Below, one piece after another: positions 27,531 to 36,703 of a stretch of DNA of 64,000 nucleotides (the first letter of the stretch is position 1; the number at the start of each line of letters is the position of its first letter). Location: the NCBI RefSeq assembly GCF_026427715.1, contig NZ_CP107558.1, positions 3,255,001 through 3,319,000 of the forward strand. The letters run 5' to 3'. The notes beneath the pieces are model-generated. The model did not search any database. It worked only from the letters and a program-made list of their open reading frames with translations, and was not told the DNA's origin. This DNA is from Methylocystis sp. MJC1. GTDB taxonomy: Bacteria; Pseudomonadota; Alphaproteobacteria; Rhizobiales; Beijerinckiaceae. Made by a program: the position numbers and the translations under genes.

Positions 27531-28928
27531 TCACTGTTGGCGGGAGCACCATATGTTTCGGCCCAGAAGAATGACGCTGCTAAGCGCCCATCCAATGAAG
27601 ACGCCCAATAATCCAAAAACCGCACAGGCTCCTACGCCGATCGTCATCGTCGACGCCGTCCACGCGAATTTAGAAAGGGCTATGGATTTCATCCTGCCCT
27701 TGAGTCGAAGATCGAGCTCGACGACCGCGTTCAAGGCAGAGAGCACAGGGATCACACAAAGCCACAGTATCAGAGAAGGGCTGATAAGCGCGTCAAAAAC
27801 ACCGCGGTAGCAAAAATGAATGGCCTGCATGCCAATGATGAAGAACAGGAGCGCGTAGCCTACCGTCCAACTTAGTACTGTGCCCGAAAAGAGAGCGAAC
27901 ATCTTACGATAACGGTCTCGTTGATTTTCCGAATGATAGCTCGCCAGAGACGGCGCGGCCGCCGATAAGGTCGCTGCATTCGCAAGATTTACAGGCAAGA
28001 TGAGGTTGAAAATTGCGCGGACAGCCGCTGTGGCCTCGAGGCCAATCATCGAGGGCCCCACCAAGTGAAAAATATTGCCTCCGAGCCAGTGGTTTGTTTG
28101 CGCGACAATCGCCCAGCGTCCATACCGCCAATGATCTCGCAACACCTCCCCGATCGTAGAGGAAATGTGCGCAAGCCTCAGCTCGGGACGCAGGAACATT
28201 ACCATGATAAACAAGCAGGGAAGCGCCATCGCGCTCCCAACTGCGACGATTGCATAGGCAGGCGTCAATATCCCCGCGGCGTGCAGCGCGAAGAGAAAGC
28301 CCGGCGCCAATATGGCGTACGCCACCCCGCCAAGCGCGAACAGACCGTTGTAGGAATGCGTGTAGCAGAGCTGTTGTGTCATAGAGCGTAGGAATAACAG
28401 CGGCGCCGCGATAGCGGTGCCAATCATCGTCTCTGCGATGAGGGGCGACGCACGATCTTGGAGAATCGATCCGGCCAGCAATAGCCCAAGAGCCGCTAAC
28501 GCGGACGTCGCAAGGTGCAGGGCTACGATCGCGCCCGTATAACGGCTTAATCGGTTGGCGTATCTGGTGGGTCCCAAGATTGGTATTGGCTCCGACACGA
28601 GCGCTTCAAATAGCATGCAGGTCACGATAAACAACGAATAGCAGAAGCTATACGCCCCGACATGATCGATCGGCATCCAACGGACGAGCAGAACTGTCAC
28701 CAGGAAATTTGTGCCGGCGAAAATAGCTTGCTCGACAATGGCCGATAGCACCTTGCTGAAATGGAATAATGCGCTTTGCACTTTCCTCAAGCGGTCGAAG
28801 TCGAGCGCCGCCGCATCTGACACTTCGGGAACCTCCTCGACAGTGGCAGCCGAAGGTCCTTCCATTTTCGCCTCCAATCTCAAAGACGGGCACGTTTCTA
28901 TTGATGCTCGATGCGTCCCACGGTACAT
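27531..28928 (-). CDS. Polysaccharide flippase (Wzx-like)
   Basis: A 465-residue protein with 12 or more hydrophobic segments after a soluble N-terminal tail of about 55 residues. Overall layout fits the MATE/Wzx superfamily that moves lipid-linked repeat units across the inner membrane. The ATG at 28928 has AGGAGA eight bases upstream and lies 31 bases inside the 3' end of the beta-helix gene, so translation of the two is probably coupled. Sequence motifs in this family are weak, so the call rests on topology and on the neighbouring polymerase. Confidence 0.78.
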   Translation of the reverse strand: MYRGTHRASIETCPSLRLEAKMEGPSAATVEEVPEVSDAAALDFDRLRKVQSALFHFSKVLSAIVEQAIFAGTNFLVTVLLVRWMPIDHVGAYSFCYSLFIVTCMLFEALVSEPIPILGPTRYANRLSRYTGAIVALHLATSALAALGLLLAGSILQDRASPLIAETMIGTAIAAPLLFLRSMTQQLCYTHSYNGLFALGGVAYAILAPGFLFALHAAGILTPAYAIVAVGSAMALPCLFIMVMFLRPELRLAHISSTIGEVLRDHWRYGRWAIVAQTNHWLGGNIFHLVGPSMIGLEATAAVRAIFNLILPVNLANAATLSAAAPSLASYHSENQRDRYRKMFALFSGTVLSWTVGYALLFFIIGMQAIHFCYRGVFDALISPSLILWLCVIPVLSALNAVVELDLRLKGRMKSIALSKFAWTASTMTIGVGACAVFGLLGVFIGWALSSVILLGRNIWCSRQQ

Positions 28929-30043
28929 CGTCGATCTCCTGGATCATCCACTCCGGGAGGCACCGGATTTTCTGCCTTGCCAGTACTATTGCTGGATATG
29001 ACGATGTCGTTGCGGCCGAAAGCCGATGTCGCATTCCGAGCCGTGTTTATGACGGTATTGTTTCTTATGATGTCGCCCGCGGAATAGGCGATGATTCCAG
29101 CATCAAATCCGTCGATGTAATTTCTCTCCGCAACGGCATGCGAGCCGGCGATCTCGATCCCGATCCCGGTTTTCAGCGTCGTTTGCGCATAATTGTCTCT
29201 TACCTCTATTCCGTCCCCGCCATCGGTGACGATCGAATAGGCAATGGTGTTTCCGTCAGCGACGGGATTGATCCAGCTTGAAAAGCGATTTCGCTCCACC
29301 AGTAGATTTTGGCTCTCGCCCGCCTCTGGCGGCGAGTTTCCCTGGATCTCTATTCCCATGCGGGAAATCCCCCGCCCTATGTTGTCGGCGACGACAATAT
29401 TGCGGCCCTGCTTCGGGACGCCCCCGAGGATGATGCTCATCCCCTGATAAACAGAGATGAAAGCATTGTGATCGATCGAGGAATTGTCGAGGTGATAGCC
29501 ATAGACGCCGGCTCCGCCCACGCCGATATTCTCGAAACGGTTGCCCGATATCTGGGAGCGCTTGAGAAAATTAAACGTTAGTCCGTTGTTGCGCAACGTC
29601 GAGTTCAATATCCTGATGTCCGAGACTGAATTAGACGAGCCATTGCCGACAAGCGTAATCGCGCCGGTCATCGGACTGGCGCCATTTCCCAAAAAACAGA
29701 ACGAGTCAATGGTGATGTCGTGACTATCATCGGGGTCGACGGTAAAAATCGCGCCTGCATTTGTGGCGCTCAAAATCGCGCCGTCTCCCCTATAGGCGAT
29801 GCCTGATTTGAGGAGGACGCCGCTAAGGTGAAACATCCCTCTCGAGAAAACGAGGACATCGCCGGAGACTGACTCGATGATTGCTGATCGAACCGCAAGC
29901 GTGTCGTTTCCGCCTGATGGCGATATGATTCGTTCGGTTGCGCGTCCTTCTTCGACCGCCGTCCAAGTCGCAAACAGCACGACGCCGATTGCACTGACGC
30001 TGCGCCAAGAAGCGTCGCAGTCGTCGCGAGCTAAACTGAGCAT
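28898..30043 (-). CDS. Secreted right-handed beta-helix protein (NosD/pectate-lyase-like repeats)
   Basis: About 381 residues from ATG at 30043. A signal-type hydrophobic stretch (SVSAIGVVLFATW) is followed by about ten imperfect turns with the rhythm N-x-(I/V)-x2-N typical of parallel beta-helix proteins: SDIRILNSTLRNNG, SQISGNRFENIG, SSIDHNAFISV, QNLLVERNRFSSW, IEVRDNYAQTT, HAVAERNYIDGF, DIIRNNTVINTA. Such folds bind or cut polysaccharide, for example lyases and epimerases such as AlgG. It is probably periplasmic and acts on the exopolysaccharide. A TTG at 30151 would extend it by 36 residues. The 3' end overlaps the flippase gene. Confidence 0.75.
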   Translation of the reverse strand: MLSLARDDCDASWRSVSAIGVVLFATWTAVEEGRATERIISPSGGNDTLAVRSAIIESVSGDVLVFSRGMFHLSGVLLKSGIAYRGDGAILSATNAGAIFTVDPDDSHDITIDSFCFLGNGASPMTGAITLVGNGSSNSVSDIRILNSTLRNNGLTFNFLKRSQISGNRFENIGVGGAGVYGYHLDNSSIDHNAFISVYQGMSIILGGVPKQGRNIVVADNIGRGISRMGIEIQGNSPPEAGESQNLLVERNRFSSWINPVADGNTIAYSIVTDGGDGIEVRDNYAQTTLKTGIGIEIAGSHAVAERNYIDGFDAGIIAYSAGDIIRNNTVINTARNATSAFGRNDIVISSNSTGKAENPVPPGVDDPGDRRCTVGRIEHQ

Positions 30044-30315
30044 ATTGGCGCATTCAACGTTAGGGCGAAAGCTTCTCAATTCGGTCGCTCTCAGTAAAGG
30101 CAACGACGTTCGGCAACATAGCAGTGATTTTTTTTGTGGCTTCACGCCCAATGGTTTTGAGGCGAGCTACTCTGGAGTAGCTCGGATGAGCATTTCTCAA
30201 CCGGCAAGCGGCGCCGCTAAAAAACGAGGGGACGTTCCGCGCGCGGCGTCACCGCGGCCTCGCAAAGACGCTCAACCCGTTTAAACGCCAGAACATGTAG
30301 AACTCGAGGTTTAAT

Positions 30316-31605
30316 GTGAAGATCCTCATGAGCGCATTTTCGTGTGGCCCAGGTCACGGATCGGAGCCCGGCGTCGGCTGGAACATGGCGATCGAAACCG
30401 CACGGTTGGGGCACGTTGTTCATGTGCTGACCCAAACAGAATTTCGCCCCGAGATAGAAAGAGAGATCGCGGCTGGAGTCTTGCCTAAGAATCTTACTTT
30501 CGACATTTACATGCCGCGATGGCTCGAGGCGTTGCGAGATCGTGGCTTGAAGATGGGTTTCTTTTCGCTCACGTGGCATGCCGTGAATTTTCTCTGGCAG
30601 TTCTGCGCGCTTCAGCGCGCCTGGCGCCTTTACAGACACTCGGGCTTCGACATCATTCACCACGTTACGCTTGCGGGAATTCGCTATCCGACGCTTCTCG
30701 CTTCACTCGGTATTCCAACGGTGATTGGCCCTTTAGGGGGCGGCGAAAGAGCGCCATTCGCGCTACGCAAAAGCATGCCTTTGAAGGAGCGTCTTTCAGA
30801 ACTTTTTCGCGACATGCATAATCTGGAATTGCAGATCGATCCATTTACCCGCTCGGCGTTCCGCAACGCTGCGCTCATTTTTGTCCGCTCGAAAGAGTCT
30901 CTCGTCGCCGTTCCGCCCCGATACAGAGACAAAGCGCTTGTCGATGTCGGCATGGGGATTGCGGAGCTCGCTAAAGCGCGGCCACAACTTCGCCCTCCAG
31001 GTAGTTCGTTCCAGTTGCTCTATGCAGGTCGACTTGTTTATTGGAAAGGAGCCCATCTCGCCATCCGCGCCGTCGCAGCGGCCCGCTCGCAGGGCGTCGA
31101 CGCAAGCCTGACCCTTGTAGGGAGCGGCCCCGCAAGAGAGGATTTCGAGAAGCTGGCTCAGCGTCTCGGAATATCCGCGCATGTTCGATTTCGCGGTCAG
31201 GCGCCACACAGTGAAACGCTGGCGTTGTTTCGCGAACACCATGCCTTTCTTTTTCCGAGCCTGCACGATGCCGCCCCGACAGTCGTGCTCGAAGCTTTTG
31301 CAAATGGATTGCCGGTAATCTGCCTGGGGCTGGGCGGCCCCGCCAAAATGGTTGACGACGCCTGTGGTTGCGTCATCGACGCCGCGGATCGGAGTGAGGG
31401 GGAGTGCGTCAGCGCGCTTGGCGATGCAATAGCTTCTCTCGCATCGAATGAGGAGAAGCGTCTTGATTTGGCAAATGGCGCAATTCAGCGCTACCAGCGT
31501 TATAAGTGGCCCTCTGTTACGGCGGCTATCTACGCCGAGATCGAGAAACGTTTCCCAACCCAGAATCTCGAGAGTCGCACAGTCGAGCGGAGCCTTTCCG
31601 TTTGA
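30316..31605 (+). CDS. Glycosyltransferase family 4
   Basis: A 429-residue GT-B glycosyltransferase. The N-terminal half shows SAFSCGPGHGSEPGVGWNMA and FDIIHHVTLAGIRYP; the C-terminal half has LLYAGRLVYWKGAHLAIRA, LTLVGSGPAREDFEKLA and FLFPSLHDAAPTVVLEAFANGLPVI with the E-x7-E type motif for the nucleotide sugar. It starts with GTG at 30316, with GAGG eight bases upstream; an overlapping ATG is in a dead frame. Function is transfer of a sugar to the growing repeat unit at the cytoplasmic face. It runs opposite to the beta-helix gene upstream and converges with the disrupted glycosyltransferase. Confidence 0.88.
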   Translation: MKILMSAFSCGPGHGSEPGVGWNMAIETARLGHVVHVLTQTEFRPEIEREIAAGVLPKNLTFDIYMPRWLEALRDRGLKMGFFSLTWHAVNFLWQFCALQRAWRLYRHSGFDIIHHVTLAGIRYPTLLASLGIPTVIGPLGGGERAPFALRKSMPLKERLSELFRDMHNLELQIDPFTRSAFRNAALIFVRSKESLVAVPPRYRDKALVDVGMGIAELAKARPQLRPPGSSFQLLYAGRLVYWKGAHLAIRAVAAARSQGVDASLTLVGSGPAREDFEKLAQRLGISAHVRFRGQAPHSETLALFREHHAFLFPSLHDAAPTVVLEAFANGLPVICLGLGGPAKMVDDACGCVIDAADRSEGECVSALGDAIASLASNEEKRLDLANGAIQRYQRYKWPSVTAAIYAEIEKRFPTQNLESRTVERSLSV

Positions 31606-31694
31606 AGCTGCGGGATATCGTCGAAGCGCGCGCTTCCTAGCGATCATAGCCGGGAACGCGCGCGCGACGACGTCCAACTTTTCTAGAGTGATTT

Positions 31695-31957
31695 TTATCT
31701 GGTCTCGGCGAAATTGGGTGCTGATCGTTGCTGGCGGCTTTTCTTCCCCGACTCCTGCGAAACGCCGATGGCTCTCTCGTAGATCTGCATCAGTGAATTA
31801 TGATTCGCCTTCTCGGTGAAATTCCCGGCATATGTTTGATAAGCGGCTTGGCGCATATGACTACGCTCGACGTCGTCGGCGACCACGCGCCGCACTTTTT
31901 CTGCGAGATCCGACGGATCGCCCGGCCGAAATAACAAGCCGGTTACGCCATTTTCTA
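31695..31957 (-). pseudogene. 3' fragment of IS66-disrupted glycosyltransferase (GT4)
   Basis: This is the C-terminal part of a GT4 enzyme cut off by the IS66 element. In frame it reads ENGVTGLLFRPGDPSDLAEK, the usual end of the nucleotide-binding half of GT4 enzymes, followed by about 60 more residues to a stop at 31695. The 5' part lies at 34744-35715. Joining the two pieces with one copy of the 8-bp target duplication keeps the reading frame and gives a 408-residue protein. A short in-frame ATG (31937) exists but a product without the catalytic half would be inert. Confidence 0.9.
31950..31957. repeat. IS66 target-site duplication, left copy (ATTTTCTA)
   Basis: The same 8 bases occur at 34744-34751 on the other side of the element (a preceding C also matches). 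Eight bases is the usual duplication size for IS66. Confidence 0.9.
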
Positions 31958-31979
31958 GTATCCCTCCGGCGGCGGCCGC
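31958..31979 (+). repeat. IS66 left inverted repeat
   Basis: Matches the complement of the right end at 18 of 22 positions by eye; both ends begin GTA, as usual for IS66. Confidence 0.85.
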
Positions 31980-32067
31980 CTGGCGTTGATTGCGGTTTTT
32001 GAGATAGCTGCCTGACGGGTGGCGCGATGATCGTGTCCACTTCTATTACAAGCGGACACTATCGCCG

Positions 32068-32439
32068 ATGTCGCGCAACGATGACGATCCGCCGGCTCTC
32101 CGGCGCCGACGCCGATCCTGGTCTCTCGAAGAGAAGCGCCGGATCGTCGAGGAGAGCCTTGAGGACGGAGCTTCGATCGCCGAGGTTGCGCGACGGCACG
32201 ACCTCAACACCAACCAGCTCTTCACCTGGCGCCGGCAGTTCGGCGTCGATCTGGCTGCGCCGCAGGACCTCGCGCCGATCCTGCCCGTGACGATCACGCC
32301 GGACACAGTGGGGGAGCATTCCGCTCCGGGGCCGACCGGCCAGATGGAGATCGTCCTCGCCGAGGGTGACCGGATCCTCGTGTGGTCCGATGTCGAGGCA
32401 GCCGCGCTGTCGCGGGTCGTGAAGGCGCTGCGGCGATGA
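32068..32439 (+). CDS. tnpA: IS66 accessory protein TnpA (Orf1)
   Basis: A 123-residue DNA-binding protein with a helix-turn-helix near residues 17-58 (RSWSLEEKRRIVEESL, then SIAEVARRHDLNTNQLFTWRRQFG), the IS3/IS66 Orf1 type. It is needed for IS66 transposition along with TnpB and TnpC. Its TGA overlaps the tnpB start as ATGA. Confidence 0.93.
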   Translation: MSRNDDDPPALRRRRRSWSLEEKRRIVEESLEDGASIAEVARRHDLNTNQLFTWRRQFGVDLAAPQDLAPILPVTITPDTVGEHSAPGPTGQMEIVLAEGDRILVWSDVEAAALSRVVKALRR

Positions 32440-32783
32440 TCCCGTTGCCGGCGGGCTGCCGCGTCTGGATCGCCACCGGCCACACCGACATGCGACGCGG
32501 CATGCAGGGCCTCGCCCTTCAGGTGCAGGAGCAGTTGAAGCGCGACCCGCACGCCGGCGATCTCTACATTTTCCGCGGGCGCAGGGGCGACCTCGCAAAA
32601 ATTCTCTGGCATGATGGCGTCGGACTGTCGCTGTATGCAAAACGCCTCGATCGCGGAAAGTTCATATGGCCCTCGGCGACGGCGGGCGCGGTGTCGATCT
32701 CGGCGGCGCAGATGGCCTATATGCTCGAAGGGATAGATTGGCGAAATCCGCAAATGACCTTTCGGCCGCAAAGCGCGGGGTGA
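32436..32783 (+). CDS. tnpB: IS66 accessory protein TnpB (Orf2)
   Basis: A 115-residue protein beginning MIPLPAGCRVWIATGHTDMR, followed by YIFRGRRGDLAKILWHDGVG and GKFIWP, the standard IS66 Orf2 pattern. Its biochemical role is unknown but the gene is conserved in IS66 elements. The ATG overlaps the tnpA stop. The frame is open further upstream but that part shadows tnpA. Confidence 0.94.
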   Translation: MIPLPAGCRVWIATGHTDMRRGMQGLALQVQEQLKRDPHAGDLYIFRGRRGDLAKILWHDGVGLSLYAKRLDRGKFIWPSATAGAVSISAAQMAYMLEGIDWRNPQMTFRPQSAG

Positions 32784-32853
32784 ATCGCAAAAAATCCAGG
32801 GCGGAGGCATTTTGGGGCGCCACAAATCGCAAGATATGTGATTCACTTCGCCT

Positions 32854-34464
32854 ATGGACGCTGCTGCCCAGGCCCTTCTCGACGAAAATGCTGCGCTGAA
32901 AGCAGAGTTGGCCGTCGCACGGGCGAAGGCGTCGGAAGACACGGCGCTGATCGCCGCGCAAAAGCTTCAGATCGCCAAGTTGCAGCGGCAGATCTACGGG
33001 CAAAAGTCGGAGCGCGCTGCGCGGCTGATCGATCAGTTGTCGCTCGAGCTCGAAGAGCTGGAAGCGAGCGCGACGGAAGATGAGCTCGCGGCGGAGCAGG
33101 CGGTCACGAAAACCACGCTGGTCGCGGGCTTCACGCGCAAACGGTCCGAGCGCCACACATTCCCGGAACATCTACCGCGCGAGCGCGTCGTAATCGAGGC
33201 GCCGACGAGCTGCGCTTGCTGCGGCGGATCGCGGCTGCGGAAGCTCGGCGAAGACGTGACGCAGACGCTGGAGACGACGCCGCGTCAGTGGAAAGTGATC
33301 GAGACCGTGCGAGAGAAATTCTCCTGTCGGGACTGCGAGAAGATCACACAGGCGCCGGCGCCGTTCCATGCCGTTCCGCGCGGCTGGGCGGGGCCAAGCC
33401 TTCTGGCGATGATCGCCTTCGAGAAGTTCGGCCAACATCAGCCGCTGAACCGTCAGGCGGAGCGCTATGCGTTGGAAGGCGCGCCGATCTCCTTGTCGAC
33501 CATGGCCGACGCCGTCGGCTCCATCTGTGCGGCGCTGGATCCGCTGCGGCGTCTCATCGAGGCGCATGTCCTGGCCGCCGAGCGCCTACACGGCGACGAC
33601 ACCACGGTTCCCGTGCTGGCGAAGGGCAAAACCGACACGGGTCGGTGCTGGGTTTATGTCCGCGACGACGCGCCCTTCGGCGGCGCCGGGCCGCCGGCGG
33701 CCATCTTTTATTACTCACGCGACCGCAAAGGCGAACATCCGCAGGCGCATCTGGCGGGATATGCTGGCATCCTGCAGGCCGACGCCTATGACGGCTACAA
33801 CAGGCTCTACCTAGCGGACCGCAAGCCGGGCCCGATCCGCGAGGCGGCGTGCTGGGTCCATGCGCGACGCCCCTTCTTCGCCATGGCTGATCTGGATGAG
33901 AACGCGCGACGCAAGGCTGCTGGCAAGAAGGAAATCCCTTTGTCGCCCATCGCGATCGAGGTGGTGCGTCGCATCGACGCGCTGTTCGAAATCGAGCGGT
34001 CCATCAATGGAAAGAGCGCGGAAGAACGCCTGTCGGTCCGCCAGATGCTGAGCCGTCCATTGGTCGATGATCTGCGGATCTATATGCGCGAGCAGGCGGC
34101 CAGGCTCTCGCGCGGGCACGACCTGGTCAAGGCTATCAGTTACATGCTCAAGCGCTGGGCCGCGTTCACGCTTTTCCTTGAAGACGGACGCGTGTGCTTG
34201 TCCAACAACGCTGCAGAACGAGGGCTAAGAGGCATCGCGCTGGGAAGAAAATCGTGGCTGTTCTGCGGGTCCGATCGCGGAGGGCAGCGCGCTGCGGCCA
34301 TGTATAGTCTCATTGTCACGGCCAAAATGAATGGCGTCGATCCGCAGGCATGGCTCGCAGACGTTTTGTCCTGTATCGCCGCCCATCCCGCACATCGGCT
34401 TGAAGAGTTGCTGCCCTGGAACTGGGCGATACAAGGTCCGGTAATCTCCGCTCGTGCAGCTTGA
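32854..34464 (+). CDS. tnpC: IS66 transposase TnpC
   Basis: A 536-residue DDE transposase of normal length. The N-terminus is a leucine-zipper-like coiled coil (about 1-75), then a zinc-finger region with CACCGG and CRDCEK, then the catalytic core with [11 protein letters not shown] (first Asp), [13 protein letters not shown] (second Asp) and [13 protein letters not shown] (Glu). The C-terminus has the IS66 tail [11 protein letters not shown]. It cuts and joins the element ends. No disrupting mutation is seen. Confidence 0.95.
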   Translation: MDAAAQALLDENAALKAELAVARAKASEDTALIAAQKLQIAKLQRQIYGQKSERAARLIDQLSLELEELEASATEDELAAEQAVTKTTLVAGFTRKRSERHTFPEHLPRERVVIEAPTSCACCGGSRLRKLGEDVTQTLETTPRQWKVIETVREKFSCRDCEKITQAPAPFHAVPRGWAGPSLLAMIAFEKFGQHQPLNRQAERYALEGAPISLSTMADAVGSICAALDPLRRLIEAHVLAAERLHGDDTTVPVLAKGKTDTGRCWVYVRDDAPFGGAGPPAAIFYYSRDRKGEHPQAHLAGYAGILQADAYDGYNRLYLADRKPGPIREAACWVHARRPFFAMADLDENARRKAAGKKEIPLSPIAIEVVRRIDALFEIERSINGKSAEERLSVRQMLSRPLVDDLRIYMREQAARLSRGHDLVKAISYMLKRWAAFTLFLEDGRVCLSNNAAERGLRGIALGRKSWLFCGSDRGGQRAAAMYSLIVTAKMNGVDPQAWLADVLSCIAAHPAHRLEELLPWNWAIQGPVISARAA

Positions 34465-34466
34465 TC

Positions 34467-34700
34467 ATGCACGTCAACAAAGTCTCTCACGTCACGACAA
34501 TCAATCGGGTCGCCTCGGACCTCGGCGAAAACGAGGATTGGCTGTTCGACGTCGCCGCCGAGATGGAGCCCGAGGACGGGCTCATATGGGTGTCGGGGAT
34601 CGGCGACGACGCCGTGATGGCCTTCACCGACTTCGGCGTCGAGAATTTAATCGAACTAATCAAAATGCATAAAAACGATCCGACGCTCCTCAGGCGCTGA
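34467..34700 (+). CDS. Small IS66-borne protein, unknown function
   Basis: A 77-residue acidic protein (VASDLGENEDWLFDVAAEM, then DDAVMAFTDFGVENLIELIK) encoded between tnpC and the right inverted repeat. I believe similar small proteins occur in some IS66 elements, but I cannot check this. The ATG at 34467 lies three bases after the tnpC stop; a TTG at 34461 would overlap it. The composition looks like a real soluble protein with an alternating hydrophobic/acidic pattern. Confidence 0.65.
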   Translation: MHVNKVSHVTTINRVASDLGENEDWLFDVAAEMEPEDGLIWVSGIGDDAVMAFTDFGVENLIELIKMHKNDPTLLRR

Positions 34701-34721
34701 AACAGCCCGACTGCATCGCCT

Positions 34722-34743
34722 GCGGCCTACGCCGGATGGCTAC
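34722..34743 (-). repeat. IS66 right inverted repeat
   Basis: On the minus strand it begins GTAGCCATCCGGCG and matches the left repeat at 18 of 22 positions by eye. The target duplication follows directly. Confidence 0.85.
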
Positions 34744-35715
34744 ATTTTCTATGATCTCGCCCATCGGCCCGAGGTCTGGCGCAATGACCGGCGTCCCTTT
34801 GCCAAACGCTTCGACGATAACGCGCGGAAAATTCTCATAGCACCGCGACGATACGACAAGCGCTTCTGCGTTTCCGATAAGCTCGTAGACGTTTTCCATA
34901 TCGACCTGTCCGAGCCATTCGATAGCAGGCTGTTCCTTAGAAGCTTGCTTGACGCGCCCGGCCAGTGGACCGTCGCCGATAATCTTGAGGGGAACCGCGC
35001 AACCAAGCGCACGCCACGCTTCGAGTAGAACGTCGATACCTTTTTCGCTCGAAAGGCGCCCAACATAGATAACATAGCCGCCGCGCCCCGAGCCTGGTTG
35101 GGCGTCACGGGCGAGGAAGTTTGGCTTCACCAAAATTTTACCGGCTGGGAGGCCGCCGGCTATGAGCTTGCGACGGCCGAACTCGCTTAAGGTGATGTAC
35201 ATATCGAGGGCGTCGCGCCATGTCCCGAGGGCTCGGTGGACGCTGAGCATTGCGGCGACAACCGCGGTCGCAGCATGGCTTTCACGGTAACATTTATTTG
35301 CGATCGCGGGCCAAGGGAGTTGTTTGCCGAGGCAATCTTCACATACCGCGCCTTGACGAAAGAAAAGCCCGTTGGGGCAGAGAAGGCGGTAGTTATGCAG
35401 CGTCTGAACGACCGCCGCCCCTTCGCTCTTTGCGGCATAATAGGCAGAGGGCGAGATCAGCGGGAGTGTGTTGTGAAAATGTACGACTTGCGGACGCCTG
35501 TCACGCACAATCGCGCCTAGATCATTGAATGTTTGCCTGCTCCAGATGGTTTTGGCGGCGAGCGTAAGCGGCGCCATCCCACTGAGAGCATCGTTATGCA
35601 CAAAATATTCGGTCACGTTGTGGCCATGTGACCTCAGCATTTTCACTTCGTCCTCGACACACTGGTCCTCTCCGCCTCGTAACTGATAAAAGTCATGCGC
35701 GACAACGATATCCAT
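34744..35715 (-). pseudogene. 5' part of IS66-disrupted glycosyltransferase (GT4)
   Basis: The first 324 codons of a GT4 glycosyltransferase. Visible blocks are VAHDFYQLRGGEDQCVEDEV at the N-terminus, VVHFHNTLPLISPSAYYAAK, CVEDCLGK-like cysteine motif (VCEDCLGKQLPW), VIYVGRLSSEKGIDVLLEA and ALVVSSRCYENFPRVIVEAFG, so most of both GT-B halves is present. Translation continues 54 bases into the IS and stops at 34690, replacing the last roughly 84 residues by 17 foreign ones; the C-terminal helix that closes the fold is lost. Includes the right target duplication (34744-34751). The gene follows a polysaccharide deacetylase gene by 41 bases on the same strand. Confidence 0.9.
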
Positions 35716-35756
35716 CGGAGAGCCCTCATTGGCTTAGGAAGGAAGATGTGCTCGCG

Positions 35757-36494
35757 TCAGCTCCTCTCTTCTGCGCATAGTTGCCCGTTTGTGAGTGAGT
35801 GAGCGCTTTTCGCCAAGTCGCCGAGAAGCGCGAGAATGCATTCCAAGCGATCCCACTGATCGTTGTCCTGAAGCTCCCAAGAATGGCCCCATAGGTGAAA
35901 TACGCCCCCTCGGGTGGTGGCCTCGCAAGCAAGCGAGCGCGCCAATACCGGCCAATCACGCGATCGGCCGTGGGTGATGAAGCGCCAGATGCCTCTGAGC
36001 GCGGCTCTTTTTAGCGTGTTTCTTGCGTATGCCATTGCATCGTGGGAGTGGGCTTGAATAGTTGTCGGCATCAGCATGATGCCGCCCACGCGTTGCGGTA
36101 GATCGAGAGACAGGAGCGCGACGCTGCGAAACCCGACATAGCCCGCTTTCTCCGCCATAAGGATATGCTGGCGGCCGTATTTTCCTTGAGGCGGGCAAAA
36201 CATTCTGCAACTGGCGCCGGTGACATGCTCGACCCAGGATTTCGATCCCAAAATCTCCGCCTCTGCGCGTGCAAGGGGAACCTCGGTCAGAACTTGGTGC
36301 CCCAGCGTATGGGCGCCGATCTCGTATGCGGCGCTCAACTCACGAATTTCGCAGTCGGTAAGAGTGGGTTTCTCGTTGGCGCGAGGGATGTAGAACGTGC
36401 CGGATAAATCGAATTTCGCGAGAAGGTCCGCGACTCGCAGATCCAGCGGATGTCCGTCGTCCCAACTGGTCGTAATGTAGGTTTTGGAGGCCAC
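35757..36494 (-). CDS. Polysaccharide deacetylase (NodB homology domain)
   Basis: A roughly 245-residue carbohydrate esterase family 4 protein. The catalytic motif TTSWDDG (Asp12, Asp13) and the metal motif GAHTLGH (His62, His66) are present, with RMFCPPQGKYG for the later arginine/proline motif. It removes N- or O-acetyl groups from a sugar; no signal peptide is visible, so it may act on a precursor in the cytoplasm. GTG at 36494 is chosen for its AGGGAG eight bases upstream; an ATG at 36602 would add 36 residues unlike the domain. It probably shares a transcript with the disrupted glycosyltransferase. Confidence 0.83.
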   Translation of the reverse strand: MASKTYITTSWDDGHPLDLRVADLLAKFDLSGTFYIPRANEKPTLTDCEIRELSAAYEIGAHTLGHQVLTEVPLARAEAEILGSKSWVEHVTGASCRMFCPPQGKYGRQHILMAEKAGYVGFRSVALLSLDLPQRVGGIMLMPTTIQAHSHDAMAYARNTLKRAALRGIWRFITHGRSRDWPVLARSLACEATTRGGVFHLWGHSWELQDNDQWDRLECILALLGDLAKSAHSLTNGQLCAEERS

Positions 36495-36703
36495 GGATTC
36501 GGTTCTCCCTGAAAAGTTGCAAAGGCGGCTTTCTAAGCGAGAGAGCGCAGCAAACTCCCAAACGAGCACTAGCGCTCGAGCGCGCATCTTTGAATTGATC
36601 AAAGGTAGCGGCGTCCAGGTTGCGCCCTCGAAGTCGTGGTAATCCGCAAGCCCCCACGGGAGACGCGCCGCGTGATGATTTGCGTCCGGATCGGGCGCTT
36701 TCC

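Larger units (their letters stand above)
31958..34743 (+). mobile_element. IS66-family insertion sequence, complete (2786 bp)
   Basis: The element carries the three classic IS66 genes (tnpA, tnpB, tnpC) plus a small accessory gene. It is bounded by imperfect inverted repeats starting GTATCCCTCCGGCG on the left and GTAGCCATCCGGCG on the complement of the right end, and is flanked by an exact 8-bp direct repeat. All genes look intact, with no frameshift. It is inserted in the opposite orientation to the glycosyltransferase it interrupts. Intact ends, intact genes and an exact target duplication indicate a recent insertion. Confidence 0.95.
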
